A DNA stretch of 64,000 nt from NCBI GenBank assembly GCA_934467415.1, contig CAKSLQ010000001.1:1-64000 (forward strand), given 5' to 3'. A program made the translations under genes and the position numbers. How positions within the stretch are numbered: the stretch's first letter is position 1; each line of letters opens with the position of its first letter. A model generated the notes under the pieces. The model made no database searches, was not told the DNA's origin, and saw only the letters and a list, made by a program, of their open reading frames with translations. This document shows, one piece after another, positions 51,829 to 60,464 of the stretch. The DNA is from an uncultured Eubacteriales bacterium (GTDB lineage: Bacteria; Bacillota; Clostridia; Oscillospirales; CAG-272).

Positions 51829-54800
51829 ATGAGCATTTGTGCACAGTCGCTCCGGCTGGACAAAGAATACGCGCAGATTGTCGACTGCCTCGGCACGCAG
51901 ATGCGGCAGAATCCGCTGCCCATCGTGGTGAGCGGCATGCCGCCGGTGGTCGAGAAAGCGTTCCTCGACGCATTCATATCGGATTTCAATGCGGCGTATA
52001 AGCGCGGCGTGCTGATCCTCGTCAAGGACGACAAGGCCGCAATCCGCATGACCGCGCATCTGCGCAGCGGCGGCCTGCGCGCCTACCGCTTTTCGGAGCG
52101 CGAACTGAACATCTATAATATTACCGCCTCTCATGAGAACGAGCATGAGAGGCTTTTGGCGCTTGCCCGTGTGCAGAGCGGCGATTTCGACGCGGTGGTC
52201 ACCACCCCGGCGGCGGCGCTGCGCTATACCATGCCGCGCGAGGTGCTGGACCGCAACCGCTTCCGCTACGGCGTTGGTGACGTGATCGAACCCGCGGAGC
52301 TTGCGGCGGAGCTTGCGGCCATGGGCTATGTCCGTGTGGAGACGGTGGACAATGTCGGGCAGTTTGCACAGCGCGGCGGCATCATCGACATGTTTCCGCC
52401 CGAGGAGGGCGAGGGGGAGAAGCAACCCTACCGCATCGAGTTTTTCGACAACGAGATCGACCGCATCTGCGTGTTTGACCGCATGACGCAGCGCGTGATC
52501 GAAAACCGCGACGACCTGGAGCTTCTGCCGGTGCGCGAGGTGCTCTGCGATGCACGGGCGCTGGCGGCGGTGCGCAAAACCGTCAAAGACGGCTTGGCGA
52601 AGTGCGAAATCGCCGACGCGCGCGAGGAACTGGAAAAAGAGCTCGCAGCAATAGACGGCGGGCAGCCGCTGAATTTCACGGACAAATACGTCACGCAGAT
52701 CTACCCGCAAAAGGAATGCCTGTTTGATTATTTTGATCTGCGCACGGCGGTGCTTCTGTGCGGAACGAATGCGATCCGGGACCGCCTTGAGGCGGCGGCG
52801 CGGTACGACGGTGAGCTGATTGCCAATCTGCTGGAGCACGGCGTGATCCGCGGCGGGCACACCGCGTTCTCGGCGGAGACCGCATGCGCAGAGCGCTTCT
52901 TTGCGGCAAACGTCGCCGTGCATCTGAACACCTTTGCAGTCGGACTTGCGGGCGAGCGCCTCGGCGGCATGTTCTCCATCCGCTGCCGGCAGCTGGCGTC
53001 TTCTTTCAAAAAATATGAGCTGATGAAGGAAGACCTTGTCGGCTTCATCAAAAACAAATACCGCATTCTTTTGGCCTGCCGTGCGGACGCCGAGGTCAAG
53101 AGCCTGCTCGAGGCGCTCGGCAATGACGGCATACAGGCGGTTTCGCTTGGCGAAGGCGCTGACATTGACGATCTGCTCCCGGGCGTGGTCTATCTCTCAA
53201 TCGAACCGCTCGAATGCGGGTATGAGCTGAGTGCGGCGCGTTTTGCTGCGCTGACGCTTTCTGGCGGTGAGGAAGAGAAGCCCTCGCTCGTTCGCCGCAG
53301 AAGCAAAAAGAAGATGAAAAGCGGGCAGAAAATTCTGTCCTATGCCGATCTCGAGATTGGCGACTATGTGGTACACACCGCCTACGGGATCGGCAAGTAC
53401 CTCGGCATTCAGAATCTGACGGTCGGCGGCGTTTCACGCGACTACATCAACATTCAGTATGCCGGGACGGATAAGCTGTTTCTGCCGGTGGACAATCTCG
53501 ACATGGTGTCGAAATACATCGGCGCCCATTCGGACGACGGGCTTTTGAAGCTGTCCAAGATGGGCGGCGGCGATTGGCAGAAGGCGAAGTCGCGCGCCAA
53601 GGCGGCGGTCAGGGATATGGCAAAGGAGCTGATCGCGCTGTATGCGGAGCGTATGCGCAAAAGCGGCTATGCGTTCCCCGCAGACGATAAAATGCAGCAC
53701 GACTTTGAGGCGGCGTTTGAATACGACGAGACCGACAGCCAGCTTTCGGCGATCGAGGACATCAAGCGCGATATGATGCGCCCCGTGCCGATGGACAGAC
53801 TGCTGTGCGGCGACGTCGGCTTCGGCAAGACCGAGGTAGCGCTGCGCGGTGCGTTCAAGGCCATCGAGGCGGGCAAGCAGGTCGCGCTGCTTGTGCCGAC
53901 CACGATCCTGGCCTTGCAGCATTATCACACGGCGCTGTCGCGTATGCGCAGCTTCCCGGTCAAGGTGGAGATGCTGTCCCGCTTCCGCACGGCAAAGCAG
54001 CAGAAGGAGATTCTGCGCTCCTTAAAGCGCGGTGAGACCGACATGATCATCGGTACGCACCGCATGATTTCATCCGACGTGGAATTCAAGGACCTCGGTC
54101 TGCTCATCGTGGACGAGGAGCAGCGCTTCGGCGTGGCACAAAAGGAGAAGCTCAAACAGATGGCGAAGGATATCGACGTGCTGACCCTGTCGGCGACGCC
54201 GATCCCCCGCACCCTGAATATGGCAATGGGCGGCATCCGCGATATGTCGGTGCTGGATGAGCCGCCGGAGGATCGTCTCCCGGTGCAGACCTATGTGCTG
54301 GAGCATGACAACATCATCATCGGCGAGGCCATCCGGCGTGAGCTTGCGCGGGGCGGACAGGTGTTCTATCTGTACAACCGCGTAGAGTCGATCGAATATG
54401 TTGCGGCGCGGATTGCGCGGGAGAATCCGAGCGCCAACGTCGCCGTGGCGCACGGCAAGATGGAACGCGAGGAGATCGAGGAGATCTGGCAGGCGCTGCT
54501 CGACGGCGAGATCGATATTCTCGTCTGTACGACCATCATCGAGACCGGCGTCGATGTGCCGAATGCAAACACGCTGATCATCGAGGACGCCGACCGCATG
54601 GGGCTTTCGCAGCTGCACCAGCTGCGCGGCCGCGTCGGGCGCTCGGGGCGGCGGGCCTATGCGTATTTCACATACAGGCAGGGCAAGGTCGTCTCCGAGA
54701 TCGCGGAGAAACGGCTTGCCGCCATTCGGGAATATGCCGAGTTCGGCGCGGGCTTCCGCATTGCGCTGCGCGACCTCGAGATCCGCGGCGCGGGCAACCT

Positions 54801-55374
54801 GCTCGGGGCGGAGCAGCACGGGCATCTGGACGCCGTCGGCTACGATATGTACATCCGCCTGCTGAATGAGGCGGTGCTGGAGGAGAAGGGCGAAAAGCTG
54901 CCGGAGCGCCGGGAGTGCAAGATCGACATTCCGCTCGACGCCTATATTCCGGACAGCTACATCTATTCCTCTGCCGGGCGCATGGAGATGTACAAGCGCA
55001 TTGCGCTGATCGAGACCGAAGCGGACATGGAGGATGTGGCCGACGAGATGATCGACCGCTACGGCGAGTTCGGCAAGCCGGTCAAAAACCTCATGCAGAT
55101 CTCGCTCGTGCGCCACATGGCGGAGCGGGCGGGGATGAGCCTTGTCAAGGTGGAAAACGGCGAGATCCGCATTTTCGCGGATAAGTTTGACCTTGCCGTA
55201 TGGGCATCCGTTTCCTATGCGTTCAAAAACGAGGTGCGCATCGTCACGGCGGCAAAGGCCTATGTCTCCTATCGGCCGAAGAAGACCGAGGACCCCCTGA
55301 AGGCGCTCTCCCGCATTTTTGCAAAGTATCTGGAAGAGCAGCAGGCGGATGCGGAAAGCGGTGAGCGGAAATAG
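51829..55374 (+). CDS. mfd: Transcription-repair coupling factor
   Basis: The 1181-residue ATPase releases RNA polymerase stalled at DNA damage and recruits UvrA. Domains in order: UvrB-like N-terminal part (about 1-450; FAQRGGIIDMFPP), RNA-polymerase-interacting CarD-like domain (about 500-560; GDYVVHTAYGIGKYLG), translocase motifs GDVGFGKTEVA (Walker A), VDEEQRFG (Walker B), TLSATPIPRTL and QLHQLRGRVGRSGRRAYAY, and a TRCF C-terminal domain. ATG 51829 follows the pth stop by 5 bases. A terminator follows. Confidence 0.97.
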   Translation: MSICAQSLRLDKEYAQIVDCLGTQMRQNPLPIVVSGMPPVVEKAFLDAFISDFNAAYKRGVLILVKDDKAAIRMTAHLRSGGLRAYRFSERELNIYNITASHENEHERLLALARVQSGDFDAVVTTPAAALRYTMPREVLDRNRFRYGVGDVIEPAELAAELAAMGYVRVETVDNVGQFAQRGGIIDMFPPEEGEGEKQPYRIEFFDNEIDRICVFDRMTQRVIENRDDLELLPVREVLCDARALAAVRKTVKDGLAKCEIADAREELEKELAAIDGGQPLNFTDKYVTQIYPQKECLFDYFDLRTAVLLCGTNAIRDRLEAAARYDGELIANLLEHGVIRGGHTAFSAETACAERFFAANVAVHLNTFAVGLAGERLGGMFSIRCRQLASSFKKYELMKEDLVGFIKNKYRILLACRADAEVKSLLEALGNDGIQAVSLGEGADIDDLLPGVVYLSIEPLECGYELSAARFAALTLSGGEEEKPSLVRRRSKKKMKSGQKILSYADLEIGDYVVHTAYGIGKYLGIQNLTVGGVSRDYINIQYAGTDKLFLPVDNLDMVSKYIGAHSDDGLLKLSKMGGGDWQKAKSRAKAAVRDMAKELIALYAERMRKSGYAFPADDKMQHDFEAAFEYDETDSQLSAIEDIKRDMMRPVPMDRLLCGDVGFGKTEVALRGAFKAIEAGKQVALLVPTTILALQHYHTALSRMRSFPVKVEMLSRFRTAKQQKEILRSLKRGETDMIIGTHRMISSDVEFKDLGLLIVDEEQRFGVAQKEKLKQMAKDIDVLTLSATPIPRTLNMAMGGIRDMSVLDEPPEDRLPVQTYVLEHDNIIIGEAIRRELARGGQVFYLYNRVESIEYVAARIARENPSANVAVAHGKMEREEIEEIWQALLDGEIDILVCTTIIETGVDVPNANTLIIEDADRMGLSQLHQLRGRVGRSGRRAYAYFTYRQGKVVSEIAEKRLAAIREYAEFGAGFRIALRDLEIRGAGNLLGAEQHGHLDAVGYDMYIRLLNEAVLEEKGEKLPERRECKIDIPLDAYIPDSYIYSSAGRMEMYKRIALIETEADMEDVADEMIDRYGEFGKPVKNLMQISLVRHMAERAGMSLVKVENGEIRIFADKFDLAVWASVSYAFKNEVRIVTAAKAYVSYRPKKTEDPLKALSRIFAKYLEEQQADAESGERK

Positions 55375-55376
55375 AC

Positions 55377-55406
55377 AAAGAGACGCGGAAAATCCGCGTC
55401 TCTTTT
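55377..55406 (+). terminator. Intrinsic terminator of mfd
   Basis: Stem AAAGAGACGCGGA with TCCGCGTCTCTTT around AAA. Confidence 0.85.
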
Positions 55407-55455
55407 GCTGCTTTGCACATTTGTAAAAAAACCGACGGAAATTTTCAAAAAAGGC

Positions 55456-55484
55456 TTGCAATTTGTTTTCATCTGTGCTATAAT
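55456..55484 (+). promoter_or_regulatory. Sigma-A promoter of tRNA-Glu
   Basis: TTGCAA (55456-55461), 17-bp spacer, TATAAT (55479-55484) with TGC extended -10. Confidence 0.85.
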
Positions 55485-55503
55485 CCTATCGTTGTCAAGT
55501 CAC

Positions 55504-55578
55504 GGCCCGTTGGTCAAGCGGCTAAGACATCGCCCTCTCACGGCGAAAACGGGAGTTCGATTCTCCCACGGGTCACCA
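55504..55578 (+). tRNA. tRNA-Glu (anticodon CTC), CCA encoded
   Basis: Acceptor GGCCCGT pairs with ACGGGTC. Loop CTCTCAC between TCGCC and GGCGA gives CTC. T-loop GTTCGATTC is present and CCA is encoded. Confidence 0.94.
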
Positions 55579-55612
55579 AAAACGCATTTGCAGTCTGCAA
55601 ATGCGTTTTTTC
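55579..55612 (+). terminator. Intrinsic terminator of tRNA-Glu
   Basis: Stem AACGCATTTGCAG with CTGCAAATGCGTT, then a T run. Confidence 0.88.
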
Positions 55613-55628
55613 TTGTTTTTTTGCATAA

Positions 55629-55669
55629 AAAGCACAAGTCCACGTGCCCGGCACGTGGACTTGTGCTTC
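55629..55669 (-). terminator. Intrinsic terminator of hpf
   Basis: A near-perfect palindrome AAGCACAAGTCCACGTGC with its complement and a T run on the minus strand, just past the hpf stop. Confidence 0.85.
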
Positions 55670-55676
55670 CTTCTAT

Positions 55677-56195
55677 TTACTGCGGCGCTATGAGACCATA
55701 GGCGCCGTCTTTCCGCTTGTACACTACATAGGTTTCCATGCTTTGCGCATCCCGGAACACGAAGAACATGTGACCGAGCAAATTCATTTGCAGGATCGCT
55801 TCCTCTACAGACATGGGCTTGATGGAGAAGGTCTTCGTGCGAATGAGAAATTCGGGCGCTTCGTCCAGCTCCGGTTCGTTTTCCGCCGGGTCAAAAGCAC
55901 CGGTGCGGAGCAGCTTTGCAAGGCGCGTCTTGTTTTTGCGGATCTGGCGGACGATGGCTTCGATCGCCTCGTCCAGCGAATTGTTGAAGGTTTCGCCCTC
56001 CACCTCGCTGCGGAAGTAGATGCCGTTTGCATAGACGGTGATTTCCGCGATCTGCAAGTTGCGTTTCTTGGAATAGATGACATTGACTTCTGCGTTGTCG
56101 TCGAAGAATTTCTCAAGCTTTGAGATCCGTTTCTCGGTGATGCTTCTGAGGTCGTTCCGAACGGTCATGTCACGGCCGCTAATCGTAAGTTTCAT
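55677..56195 (-). CDS. hpf: Ribosome hibernation promoting factor, long form
   Basis: The 172-residue protein combines an N-terminal S30AE/HPF domain (about 1-100; MKLTISGRDMTVRNDLRSI, ITVYANGIYFRSEVEG) with the C-terminal dimerisation domain of long HPF (about 115-172; FLIRTKTFSIKPMSVEEAIL and FRDAQSMETYVVYKRKDGAY), joined by an acidic linker. Long HPF pairs 70S ribosomes into inactive 100S dimers in stationary phase. AAAGGGG precedes ATG 56195. It is monocistronic. Confidence 0.96.
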   Translation of the reverse strand: MKLTISGRDMTVRNDLRSITEKRISKLEKFFDDNAEVNVIYSKKRNLQIAEITVYANGIYFRSEVEGETFNNSLDEAIEAIVRQIRKNKTRLAKLLRTGAFDPAENEPELDEAPEFLIRTKTFSIKPMSVEEAILQMNLLGHMFFVFRDAQSMETYVVYKRKDGAYGLIAPQ

Positions 56196-56326
56196 ACAGT
56201 GTACCCCTTTTGAAGATTTTTTGTTTCTCTTTTTCCTCCTTCTGCATACAGTATACCTGAATTTGCGGGAAAATACTATCGGCAAAGCAGATGAAATTGC
56301 AAACCGAAAAATATGAAAACAGCGAA

Positions 56327-56355
56327 TTGACACATCCGGTCTCTTGTGCTATAAT
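56327..56355 (+). promoter_or_regulatory. Perfect sigma-A promoter with no gene downstream
   Basis: TTGACA (56327-56332), 17-bp spacer, TATAAT (56350-56355), TGC extended -10. Predicted start near 56362 lies only a few bases before the terminator stem at 56367. Confidence 0.8.
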
Positions 56356-56366
56356 AAACATGTTGG

Positions 56367-56402
56367 GACAAAAAGCCGCCTCGGATGAGGCGGCTTTTTG
56401 TC
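56367..56402. terminator. Intrinsic terminator of asd and of the orphan promoter
   Basis: A 16-bp perfect stem GACAAAAAGCCGCCTC (56367-56382) with its complement at 56387-56402, loop GGAT. It ends asd on the minus strand and immediately follows the orphan plus-strand promoter. Confidence 0.88.
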
Positions 56403-56410
56403 GTTTGTAT

Positions 56411-57502
56411 TTACTTTCTGACGAGATAGCCTTCGCGGTAAAGCAGCTCGGCGATGAGTACGGCGCCGCCTGCCGCGCCGCGCAGGGTGTTGTGCGACAG
56501 CCCGACAAACTTGTAGTCAAAGATGACATCCTCGCGCAGTCTGCCTGCGGAAATGCCCATGCCGCCGTAGAGATCGCGGTCGAGCTTTGCCTGTGGGCGG
56601 TTGTCTTCTTCAAAATAGGTGATGAAGTGCTCGGGCGCGCTCGGCAGACCGAGAGCTTGCGGCTTGCCGGAGAAGGCGCGCCAGTCGGCGATGATCTGCT
56701 CCTTGGTCGGCTTGTTTTTGAACCTGACAAAGACGGCCGCCGTGTGTCCGTCTGTGACGGGGACGCGGATGCACTGTGCGGAGAAGATCGGTGCGTCCGC
56801 CTTGACGATCCTGCCGTCCTCGACCTTGCCCCAGATCTTCAGCGGCTCCTGCTCGCTCTTTTCCTCCTCGCCGCCGATGTAGGGAATGACGTTGTCGATC
56901 ATTTCCGGCCATTCGCGGAAGGTTTTGCCCGCACCGGAGATTGCCTGATAGGTTGTGGCGATGACTTCGGTAATGCCGTATTTCAGGAGCGGGGTGAGCA
57001 TGCCGACATAGCTCTGAATGGAGCAGTTCGGCTTTACGGCGATGAAACCGTGTTTGGTGCCGAGACGGCGGCGCTGTGCCTCGATAACGGCAAGGTGTGC
57101 GTCGTTGATCTCCGGGATGACCATGGGAACGTCGTCGGTCCAGCGGTTGGCGGAATTGTTGGAAACGACCGGAACCTCGGCCTTGGCATACCGTTCTTCC
57201 AGCGCCTTGATTTCGTCTTTCTTCATGTTGACCGCGCAGAAGACAAAGTCTACTGTCTTCGTGATCGTGTCGAAGTCCGCTTCCGCGTCATATACGCGCA
57301 TGGATTTGTAGACATCCGGCAGCGGCTCGGCCATTTTCCATCTGCCGTCCACGGCCTCCGCGTAGGTTTTGCCTGCCGAGGATGCGCTGGCCGCAAGGAG
57401 GACGACCTCGAAATAGGGATGATGTTCAAGCAGGGTCAGAAAACGCTGGCCGACCATGCCCGTTGCGCCGATGACGCCGACTTTCAGTTTATCTTGATTC
57501 AT
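56411..57502 (-). CDS. asd: Aspartate-semialdehyde dehydrogenase (archaeal/fungal-type subgroup)
   Basis: The 363-residue enzyme makes aspartate semialdehyde from aspartyl phosphate with NADPH, for lysine, threonine, methionine and diaminopimelate. It has VGVIGATGMVGQRF (NADP site), SNNSANRW, the catalytic Cys160 in VKPNCSIQSY, and the His in CIRVPVTDGHTAAVFV. The pattern fits the subgroup found in archaea and fungi rather than the E. coli form. It stands alone with its own promoter and terminator; no lysine riboswitch is visible in the leader. Confidence 0.95.
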   Translation of the reverse strand: MNQDKLKVGVIGATGMVGQRFLTLLEHHPYFEVVLLAASASSAGKTYAEAVDGRWKMAEPLPDVYKSMRVYDAEADFDTITKTVDFVFCAVNMKKDEIKALEERYAKAEVPVVSNNSANRWTDDVPMVIPEINDAHLAVIEAQRRRLGTKHGFIAVKPNCSIQSYVGMLTPLLKYGITEVIATTYQAISGAGKTFREWPEMIDNVIPYIGGEEEKSEQEPLKIWGKVEDGRIVKADAPIFSAQCIRVPVTDGHTAAVFVRFKNKPTKEQIIADWRAFSGKPQALGLPSAPEHFITYFEEDNRPQAKLDRDLYGGMGISAGRLREDVIFDYKFVGLSHNTLRGAAGGAVLIAELLYREGYLVRK

Positions 57503-57556
57503 GGCTCTACCTCTGGTGAGAAAAGATTTTGCGGATAAATTTGCGAATGATATTGC

Positions 57557-57585
57557 ATTATAGCATTATATTTGCGCAAAGTCAA
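57557..57585 (-). promoter_or_regulatory. Sigma-A promoter of asd
   Basis: Minus strand TTGACT (57585-57580), 17-bp spacer, TATAAT (57562-57557) with TGC extended -10. Confidence 0.85.
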
Positions 57586-57757
57586 TAAAATACCGGCAAA
57601 TCCGGAATAATCCGTGCCTTGCAAAATGTATTTCCGTGCATGTCGGCGCATTTTTTGTGCAGAATAATAAGGCGCCCCGATGCGGCGCACGGCCGACGGG
57701 TTAGCGGCACTTGACGAAAATTTTTGAAAGGCAGCCGAACATTCGGTAGAAACGACG

Positions 57758-57913
57758 ATGAACAACCAAAATCAGAATCAGCAGAACCGGCAGAATCAGA
57801 ATCAGCAGAATCAGCAGAATCAGAACCACAATCAGCAAAACAAGAACCGGGATCAGGAGAAGCAGGATCGGCAGAACCGGGATCGGCAGAATCAGAATCA
57901 CGAAGCGTTCTGA
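57758..57913 (+). CDS. Asn/Gln-rich microprotein, 51 residues
   Basis: The frame starts at ATG 57758 and encodes a protein made almost entirely of Asn and Gln, then Lys/Arg/Asp, ending HEAF. The DNA is a run of CAG and AAT codons. It is followed 13 bases later by a strong terminator, which supports a real transcription unit. Similar tiny Asn/Gln-rich proteins occur in related Clostridia, with unknown function; disordered or spore-associated roles are conceivable. No good ribosome binding site or sigma-A promoter is visible upstream. Other frames across the repeat are also open, so the frame is not certain. Confidence 0.5.
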   Translation: MNNQNQNQQNRQNQNQQNQQNQNHNQQNKNRDQEKQDRQNRDRQNQNHEAF

Positions 57914-57926
57914 GCAACAGAGCCGA

Positions 57927-57976
57927 GCAACAAAAAAAGCGGCGGAGAGCGGACTCTCCGCCACTTTTTTTGTTGC
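57927..57976 (+). terminator. Intrinsic terminator of the microprotein gene
   Basis: Stem GGCGGAGAG with CTCTCCGCC around CGGA, extended by outer A/T pairing, then a run of seven T. Confidence 0.85.
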
Positions 57977-58001
57977 TAAATCCGCACAACTATAGTATAA
58001 T
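57973..58001 (+). promoter_or_regulatory. Sigma-A promoter of pcrA-radA operon
   Basis: TTGCTA (57973-57978), 17-bp spacer, TATAAT (57996-58001). The -35 box overlaps the end of the preceding terminator. Confidence 0.75.
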
Positions 58002-58044
58002 GGTTTTACTATAGCTTTGAAAGGACGGCCGCGGGGCTGGGACT

Positions 58045-60420
58045 GTGAAATTGTTACTGCAACCTAAAGAATATAACGCGCAGAAAAAAGCGCTTTTTGA
58101 CACCTATTACGGGAAACTGAACGACATGCAGCGCGAGGCGGTCTGCACGGTCAAGGGGCCGCTGCTGGTTCTCGCCGGCGCGGGGAGCGGCAAGACGACC
58201 GTGCTTGTGCAGCGTATCGTACATATTCTGCGCTATGGGCTGGCCTGCGAGCCCGCGGCCGAGCCGCGTGAAGTGCCGGACGACTTTGCCGAGGCCTGCC
58301 GTGCGGCGAAAGAAGGAAGCCGCGAGGCGCTCGGCGACTATCTCGAACGTTTTGCGGAAGGCAAATGCCCGCCGTGGGCGGTGCTGGCCATCACCTTTAC
58401 CAACAAGGCGGCGCGCGAGATCAAGGAGCGCCTTGCCGCGGCGCTGGACGATCCGACGGCGGCGGACGCCGTCTGGGCAGGGACGTTCCACTCGGTCTGT
58501 ATGCGGATCCTGCGCAGCCATATCGGTCTGCTCGGCTACAAGCCGGGCTTCTCCATCTACGACACGGACGATCAGAAAAAGGCGATCGCCCGCTGCATGA
58601 AGGACCTGAATCTCGATGACAAAAAGTTCCCGCCGAAAAGCATGCTCAACATGATCGGCCGCGCCAAGGATCGGCTGATGACGCCGAAGGAGATGCAGGA
58701 GGAGAACACGGCGGACTATCTGTGGTCGGTCGCTGCCAAGGTTTATGCACGGTATCAGGAGGAGCTGGCGCAGGCAAATGCGCTGGACTTTGACGATATC
58801 ATCATGCTCACCGTGCGTCTGTTTGAAGAAAATCCGGACATCCTCGAGTATTATCAGCACAAGTTCAAGTACGTCTGCGTGGACGAGTATCAGGACACCA
58901 ACTTTGCGCAGTTCCGCCTGACCGAGATGCTGGCGGGACACTGGCGCAATATCATGGTCGTCGGCGATGACGATCAGAGCATTTACAAATTCCGCGGTGC
59001 GACAATCGAGAACATTCTCAACTTCGACCGCACTTATCCGGATGCCAAGGTCATCAAGCTGGAGCAGAACTACCGTTCAACGAAGAATATTCTCGACGCC
59101 GCCAATGCAGTGATCGAGCACAACTTCGGCCGCAAAGGCAAGACACTCTGGACGGCGGGCAATGCCGGCAGCAAGATCACCGTGACGGTGGCAAACAACG
59201 CCAACGACGAGGCGCGGCTCATCGTCAACAAGGTGATGGAGCTGGCCCGTGCGGGGCGGCATTACAGCGATTTTGCCATCCTTTATCGTATGAACGCGCA
59301 GGCGCAGACGCTCGAGACCGCATTTGCCAAGAGCGGTCTGCCGTACCGCGTGCTCGGCGGTGTGCGCTTCTATGACCGCAAGGAGGTCAAGGACGTGCTG
59401 GCGTATCTGTTCCTGATCTCCAATCACGATGACAATCAGCGGCTGCTTCGTGTGGTCAATGAGCCGCGGCGCAAGATCGGCGCGGCGACGCTGGAGGCGG
59501 TGGCAGAGATCGCGCGGGAGCAGGGCTGCTCCGCCTATGCCGTCATGCAGAATGCGGCGCAGTATACCGCGCTTGCGAAATCTGCGGGCAAGCTGCTGGC
59601 ATTCTGCGATCTGATTGAAGAGCTGACCGCGCTGGCGGCGACGACCGAACTCTCCAAGTTTGTGGAGCGCGTTCTGCTGGCTACGGGGTATCGGCAGATG
59701 CTGGAGAGCGAGGGGGCAGAGGCGGAGGATCGCCTGAACAACGTGGAGCAGTTGGTTTCGGTGGCGGCAGATTATGAATCCCGCGCCGAGGAAGCGACGC
59801 TTGTCGGCTTCCTTGAAGAAATTTCGCTGGTCGCGGACGTGGACAGGTATGATGCCGAGGCGGATGCGGTCGTGATGATGACGATCCACTCGGCGAAGGG
59901 GCTGGAATTCCCCGTGGTGTTTCTGCCCGGCATGGAGGACGGCATTTTCCCCGGCATGCAGTCCATCGCAGACGCATCCGAAATGGAGGAGGAGCGGCGC
60001 CTTGCCTATGTCGCGATCACGCGCGCAAAGGAGGAGCTGTATATCTTCCGCGCGCGGGAACGCATCACCTACGGCAAGACGCAGTATAATCCGGCGTCGC
60101 AGTTCTTAAAGGAGATCCCCGAATCCCTCTGCGTGATGGTCGGCGACCGCAGACCCGGAACGGCTCCGGCACAGCGCCCGGCGCAGAAGTCGGCCTTCCG
60201 GGCGGACAGCTACGCGACGAAGTACGGCGGTATCCCGAAAAAGGCGGCCGCGCCAACGGCGGTGCTTTCCGCGGGCGACCGTGTGCGCCATCCGATGTTC
60301 GGCGAGGGGCTGATCCTCTCGGCAAGCAAGATGGGCGCGGACACACTCTACGAGGTCGCATTCGACACGGTCGGCACGAAAAAGCTGATGGCGACCTTCG
60401 CCAAGCTCACCAAAATCTGA
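58045..60420 (+). CDS. pcrA: UvrD/PcrA-type ATP-dependent DNA helicase
   Basis: The 791-residue superfamily 1 helicase has motif Q/I (LNDMQREAV; AGAGSGKTT at 44-52), motif II VDEYQDTN, motif III GDDDQSIYKFRGA, QNYRST, motif V IHSAKGLEFPVVFLPG and motif VI EERRLAYVAITRAKEELY. A charged insertion of about 45 residues lies between motifs I and Ia. The C-terminus has the Tudor-like RNA polymerase-binding part (GDRVRHPMFGEGLIL). It starts at GTG 58045 without an ideal ribosome binding site. radA follows, so this is a DNA repair operon. Confidence 0.95.
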   Translation: MKLLLQPKEYNAQKKALFDTYYGKLNDMQREAVCTVKGPLLVLAGAGSGKTTVLVQRIVHILRYGLACEPAAEPREVPDDFAEACRAAKEGSREALGDYLERFAEGKCPPWAVLAITFTNKAAREIKERLAAALDDPTAADAVWAGTFHSVCMRILRSHIGLLGYKPGFSIYDTDDQKKAIARCMKDLNLDDKKFPPKSMLNMIGRAKDRLMTPKEMQEENTADYLWSVAAKVYARYQEELAQANALDFDDIIMLTVRLFEENPDILEYYQHKFKYVCVDEYQDTNFAQFRLTEMLAGHWRNIMVVGDDDQSIYKFRGATIENILNFDRTYPDAKVIKLEQNYRSTKNILDAANAVIEHNFGRKGKTLWTAGNAGSKITVTVANNANDEARLIVNKVMELARAGRHYSDFAILYRMNAQAQTLETAFAKSGLPYRVLGGVRFYDRKEVKDVLAYLFLISNHDDNQRLLRVVNEPRRKIGAATLEAVAEIAREQGCSAYAVMQNAAQYTALAKSAGKLLAFCDLIEELTALAATTELSKFVERVLLATGYRQMLESEGAEAEDRLNNVEQLVSVAADYESRAEEATLVGFLEEISLVADVDRYDAEADAVVMMTIHSAKGLEFPVVFLPGMEDGIFPGMQSIADASEMEEERRLAYVAITRAKEELYIFRARERITYGKTQYNPASQFLKEIPESLCVMVGDRRPGTAPAQRPAQKSAFRADSYATKYGGIPKKAAAPTAVLSAGDRVRHPMFGEGLILSASKMGADTLYEVAFDTVGTKKLMATFAKLTKI

Positions 60421-60464
60421 AACGAACCGACGCAATCAGCGATTGCTTGATATAGGGGGAAATT

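Noticed and set aside
57503..57757. A lysine riboswitch before asd.
   Set aside because: The leader from the promoter at 57557 to the asd start at 57502 is too short for one and shows no structured element.
57758..57910. CAGAAT-type short repeats that could be a CRISPR array or microsatellite.
   Set aside because: Repeat units are 3-6 bases without spacers and follow a coding frame, so neither fits.
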